64,000 nt of DNA from Plantago major (taxonomy: Eukaryota > Streptophyta > Magnoliopsida > Lamiales > Plantaginaceae). Made by a program: the position numbers and the translations under genes. This document shows, piece by piece, positions 61,170-64,000 of this stretch; position 1 is the stretch's first letter, and every line of letters starts with the position of its first letter. Below the pieces are notes generated by a model. It was given only the letters and a program-made list of their open reading frames with translations, was not told the DNA's origin and did not search any database. The stretch covers positions 59,579,677 through 59,643,676 of the forward strand of contig CM048839.1 of the NCBI GenBank assembly GCA_026545765.1, read 5' to 3'.

Positions 61170-61798
61170 AAATGTTAAGATGCGTTGTCTTTCCGTAAGT
61201 GATGGACTCACCAAGTGCAATCTCTCACCTCAATTCCCAAAGTCCACTCTGCTCCGACTAATCCATTCCGAGCTCAATTTGCTCCACCAAATGTCCTCCA
61301 CAGCTAATTCTTCGCCTCTCAATTTCAACATTCAGTATTTAGAAGCCGTCGTGCATATTCTTCAGAAACCGTTTATCACTGGTGGGTCGCATGTTTGCAG
61401 ACCAGTTGGTCTATCGCCTCCAAGTAACATTATGTTGACATTCTTTGTTCTTTGAATGGGAATCTTGTTTGGTTTGTTGTCTGCGATATGCTGTGGGATG
61501 GTGGAAGTAAAGATAAAGGGTTGAAGAAAAAGGTAGAGCAGGTTGTGATGTTGAGCGTAGTGTTCCTATATTAATGAGACCGTTGTCAGTAGAGATGTTC
61601 TTTTCGAATGGGCTTGATGATGGTGTTTGTGAGAAGTTTTTTAGTGAATTTACTGGTGTTAATTGGGATTTAATGGATACTTCTAAGTATAAAGAGGTGG
61701 GGTTGGAGTATGGATGGGTGAATGTGGCATTTGGGAAATCGTTGTTTGAGGCTTGTGATATTGATGAAGAGGATTTTGTTATGAAGAGCAATGTTTAG
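61170..61798 (+). pseudogene. DUF1308 (UPF0415, C7orf25-like) gene copy, decayed
   Basis: Residues STLLRLIHSELNLLHQMSS, LNFNIQYLEAVVHILQKPF and SHVCRPVGLSPP (about 61245-61425) resemble the N-terminal part of plant DUF1308 proteins. After about 61430 the matching text (VDILCSLNGNLVWFVV) continues in another frame, so there is a frameshift of one base class, and an in-frame stop follows near 61580. Text resumes with VEMFFSNGLDDGVCEKFFSEF (61.57-61.79 kb). The rest of the usual protein is absent. It lies antisense in an intron of PAC2. No intron breaks the matched part, compatible with a processed or captured copy. The family's role is not well known. Confidence 0.55.
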
Positions 61799-62900
61799 AT
61801 TGCACAGGTTTGAACAACGATGTCTCAGGCAAGAAGTATCAGGTATGCTCTGTTATGAATATAGGGTGGTCTCTATCTACTACTGTTTCTAAAATAAAAT
61901 GCCAGTGAGGCTCGTTGGATGACAGTGTAGAGCTTGATTTTGGGTCAGCAAGGCAATTGATTGTGTATATCCGAATCCATGTGGTGCAGCGTGCGTGGTT
62001 GGATACAAGAATAATAAACTCAAAACTCGTTATTCTTACAGAATACCGAGAATTGACTCAAAACTCGTTGATTCAGCAGAATACCGAAAATTGATGGATC
62101 AAGATAAGATTCGTTGATTCCCAAGAATACCGAAAATTGACAGATTTGGAGGAACACCTCTGTTTTTCATATAATATCTCAAAACTCTAACCTCCCTGAT
62201 AAAACAATGAACAAGTACTTAAATAGTAAAAAACTCCTAACCAACTCCTAATCAAGTACGAACTCCTAACCAATAAGTAATCCTAATCAAACTATACTTC
62301 TAATTACCAACATAATCCTAAACATATTCTAACTAATATTTACATAATCTAACACGGAGCCTAACATAAATCTGTTTGGACCGCATCACCATGTTAGTTA
62401 ATTTTGATACAGCAACAATGATAATTGTGTCAAGAATTAGTAATGGTGGGACTGAAAAGCTTTCAGCCACCCCAGAGAGCAAGTTGCGAGGCTGATTTAA
62501 GGGAAAATATGAATTTGTCATTGTGCAGGTCAACTCAGAGTATCGGACTCCAATTCACCTTGAATTGTCTAATGGTTTGGAAACGGGGAATCATTTGGAG
62601 TGTCTGCCTGACCCTATTCTTTATCTCTCTTTACTTTTTCATAATTACTAACAACTTTAAACCAATCAAATAACCTTGAAACCAATCAAACCCATCACTT
62701 ATTACTTACACAAATCACTTCTTTTTTACAGACCCTATATAACAACCCGACAAATTCTATAAAATTTTAGCTCTATCCAAAACACCATTTTCTGTAAATC
62801 ATATTTAACTCAGCTACTATTCATCAACTAAATTTTTTCATTAACTCACATTTTTAACTCTATACCAAACAGGCACTCGCTCTTTCTATTAGGCTTTGAA
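61799..62900. other. Intron sequence with short degenerate repeats
   Basis: Three imperfect copies of a roughly 40-bp unit with GAATACCGA(G/A)AATTGA lie between 62022 and 62148. The remainder is AT-rich and non-coding. A weak inverted repeat (GAGTGTCTG near 62593 and CAGGCACTC near 62870) might mark an old MITE. Confidence 0.4.
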
Positions 62901-63065
62901 AATTTTGTCCAGCCACAAACGGAAAACCAGATATATAAAGTTAATGTAGAACTAAATATCAGCAGATATGCTAAAATGAAATGAGAAGCAAAAGTGGTAT
63001 ACTTGTGCAAATTGCATGTGTGAGGATAATTTGCATTAAAACCAGGGAATTTACAATTTCATTAC

Positions 63066-63290
63066 CTTAAAGCAGGAAAAGAGAGCTGCAAAAGGCAAAC
63101 TTGGGTAGTAATCTTCATCTCCTAGTTCTTCATGAGGAAAATCATCATCAGGATCAGACCCCTCTTCAGCTAATGCATTGAGATACTTCCAAGTCCTTTG
63201 ATCTGGATTATAGTCTTGGAGTACGTTCCAACCAAGCTTTTCACAGTCACCATTACTCCCATCTACATTAGAACTAGCTAAGTAATGTAC
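63066..63290 (-). CDS. PSMG2 (PAC2): Proteasome assembly chaperone 2, internal exon
   Basis: A 225-bp phase-0 exon of 75 codons with acceptor TTTGCAG and donor AAG|GTAATG. It reads VHYLASSNVDG..., then LGWNVLQDYNPDQRTWKYLN, an acidic loop (AEEGSDPDDDFPHEELGDED) and YYPSLPFAALFSCFK. The next exon follows in phase. This middle part of plant PAC2 is less conserved than the end, so the assignment rests on phase and position together with the following exon. Upstream exons lie beyond the window. Confidence 0.75.
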
Positions 63291-64000
63291 CTGCAAACCA
63301 CTGAACAAATGACCAAAGTATCAGCAATTTTAGCATTATAAAGATAACTCCCACGCATAGCGTACTTGAACAGAACATAAGATATGTCATCCCTTCACCC
63401 ATGTAAATGCTACTCAATTGCGCACAAATAGCCAAAAGGTAATACATAAAAGGTTTGAGAATTTAAAAGTCGTGCAAATTACCAAGCACATGTTTGTTTC
63501 TTTATTATTATTATTATTATCATTATTATTATTATTTTTTTTTTTTGCATTAAATAAATAATACTTATAATATTTATGAAAACAAGAAGAAAAGAAACTA
63601 CTCCTATATATGCACTAGAAAAACGAGGAGAAAATAAAATTCAGACAATTCAGGAAAACAACTGTTCTATGTCAAATACTGTGTTAAGTTGTAGTCATAT
63701 GTGGACCCTGTGAAATTTTGTGTAGTTAATTTGAATATGCAAAATCAAAAGAAAATTGCAACTTAAATGATGAAATGTAATAAAGGAAAAACGAGTCAAA
63801 GTTTTGTTGCCAAAGAGATCCCTACACATGGAGTTACTCTTCCCCTAAACCAGACTTAAACAAATTTTCCAATTCTATCAAACTTCATTTATTGTTACCA
63901 AAAGTATTTATCAGAGTAACCACAGTTCACAAATTTGACAAACTCTCATCTGCTTCTGTTCAACCTAATCCTGTTAAAGGAGACCAGTGTTTTCAGTATT
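63291..64000 (-). other. Upstream PAC2 intron sequence, no exon seen
   Basis: AT-rich sequence with a (TTA)n run and poly(T) at 63500-63546. I saw no exon with consensus borders before the window end, so this is probably one intron of the PAC2 gene. Confidence 0.45.
63500..63546. repeat. (TTA)n microsatellite with poly(T) tail
   Basis: About eleven TTA units, one with a C interruption, followed by a run of T. A simple sequence repeat in an intron. Confidence 0.95.

Larger units (their letters stand above)
59624..63065 (-). other. Large PAC2 intron carrying insertions
   Basis: A 3442-bp intron with donor GTAATG and acceptor TTTGGCTAG on the minus strand. It contains an LTR-like segment (59698-60276), a decayed DUF1308 gene copy on the plus strand (about 61.17-61.79 kb), short degenerate repeats (62022-62148) and AT-rich sequence. 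I saw no further PAC2 exon in it. Confidence 0.65.

Noticed and set aside
62590-62880. Possible MITE with GAGTGTCTG / CAGGCACTC ends
   Set aside because: The inverted match is short and imperfect and I could not define a target duplication.
1-64000. CRISPR arrays, operons, rRNA or tRNA genes
   Set aside because: The repeats found are transposon-derived or simple; no regular spacer array, and no tRNA cloverleaf or rRNA text was recognised. The window is plant nuclear DNA.

Overview
The window is nuclear DNA of a flowering plant, most likely a dicot. It holds nested Ty1/copia LTR retrotransposons with tRNA-Met primer sites, an L1-type LINE tail, a hAT element, a Stowaway-like MITE, and at the right edge the intron-containing end of a conserved eukaryotic gene (proteasome assembly chaperone 2, PAC2/PSMG2). 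I cannot name the species from the sequence.

Layout. Bases 1-331 are a non-element flank with one possible exon. Bases 332-50703 are a head-to-tail array of one large copia family of SIRE/Maximus type, all on the minus strand. From left to right it reads: LTR stub, internal region A1, LTR, internal region A2, chimeric LTR, internal region A3, LTR. Three internal regions thus share four LTRs, which is the mark of unequal recombination. A1 and A2 belong to one subfamily and A3 to a diverged one. A second copia element, B (20157-30826), lies in A2 between perfect 5-bp target duplications (AAATC). Every copy is a broken fossil. Both families carry a long accessory coding region downstream of pol; the two accessory regions are unrelated by eye, and that of A is cut by intron-like GT-AG blocks.

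Right of the array are a block of dispersed TTGTCTAGTTTTTA motifs (51.35-52.16 kb), a 5'-truncated LINE with an RNase H domain (about 52.18-53.61 kb), and a 3617-bp hAT-type element with an exact 8-bp duplication and no visible transposase (53754-57370). A 200-bp MITE follows (57943-58142). The last three recognised exons of PAC2 (minus strand) come next. The large PAC2 intron holds an LTR-like stretch and a decayed DUF1308 gene copy.

The signal most worth following is this: A1/A2, A3 and B are each saturated, in coding and non-coding parts alike, with a different short word (AGATATCT, TTTCTGAG/CTCAGAAA and CAATGTTG/CAACATTG). In B the words often form inverted pairs. One possible reading is that each lineage carries its own dispersed recognition site together with a fast-evolving accessory protein, as in the VANC/VANDAL anti-silencing system. 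This is inference and has not been shown.
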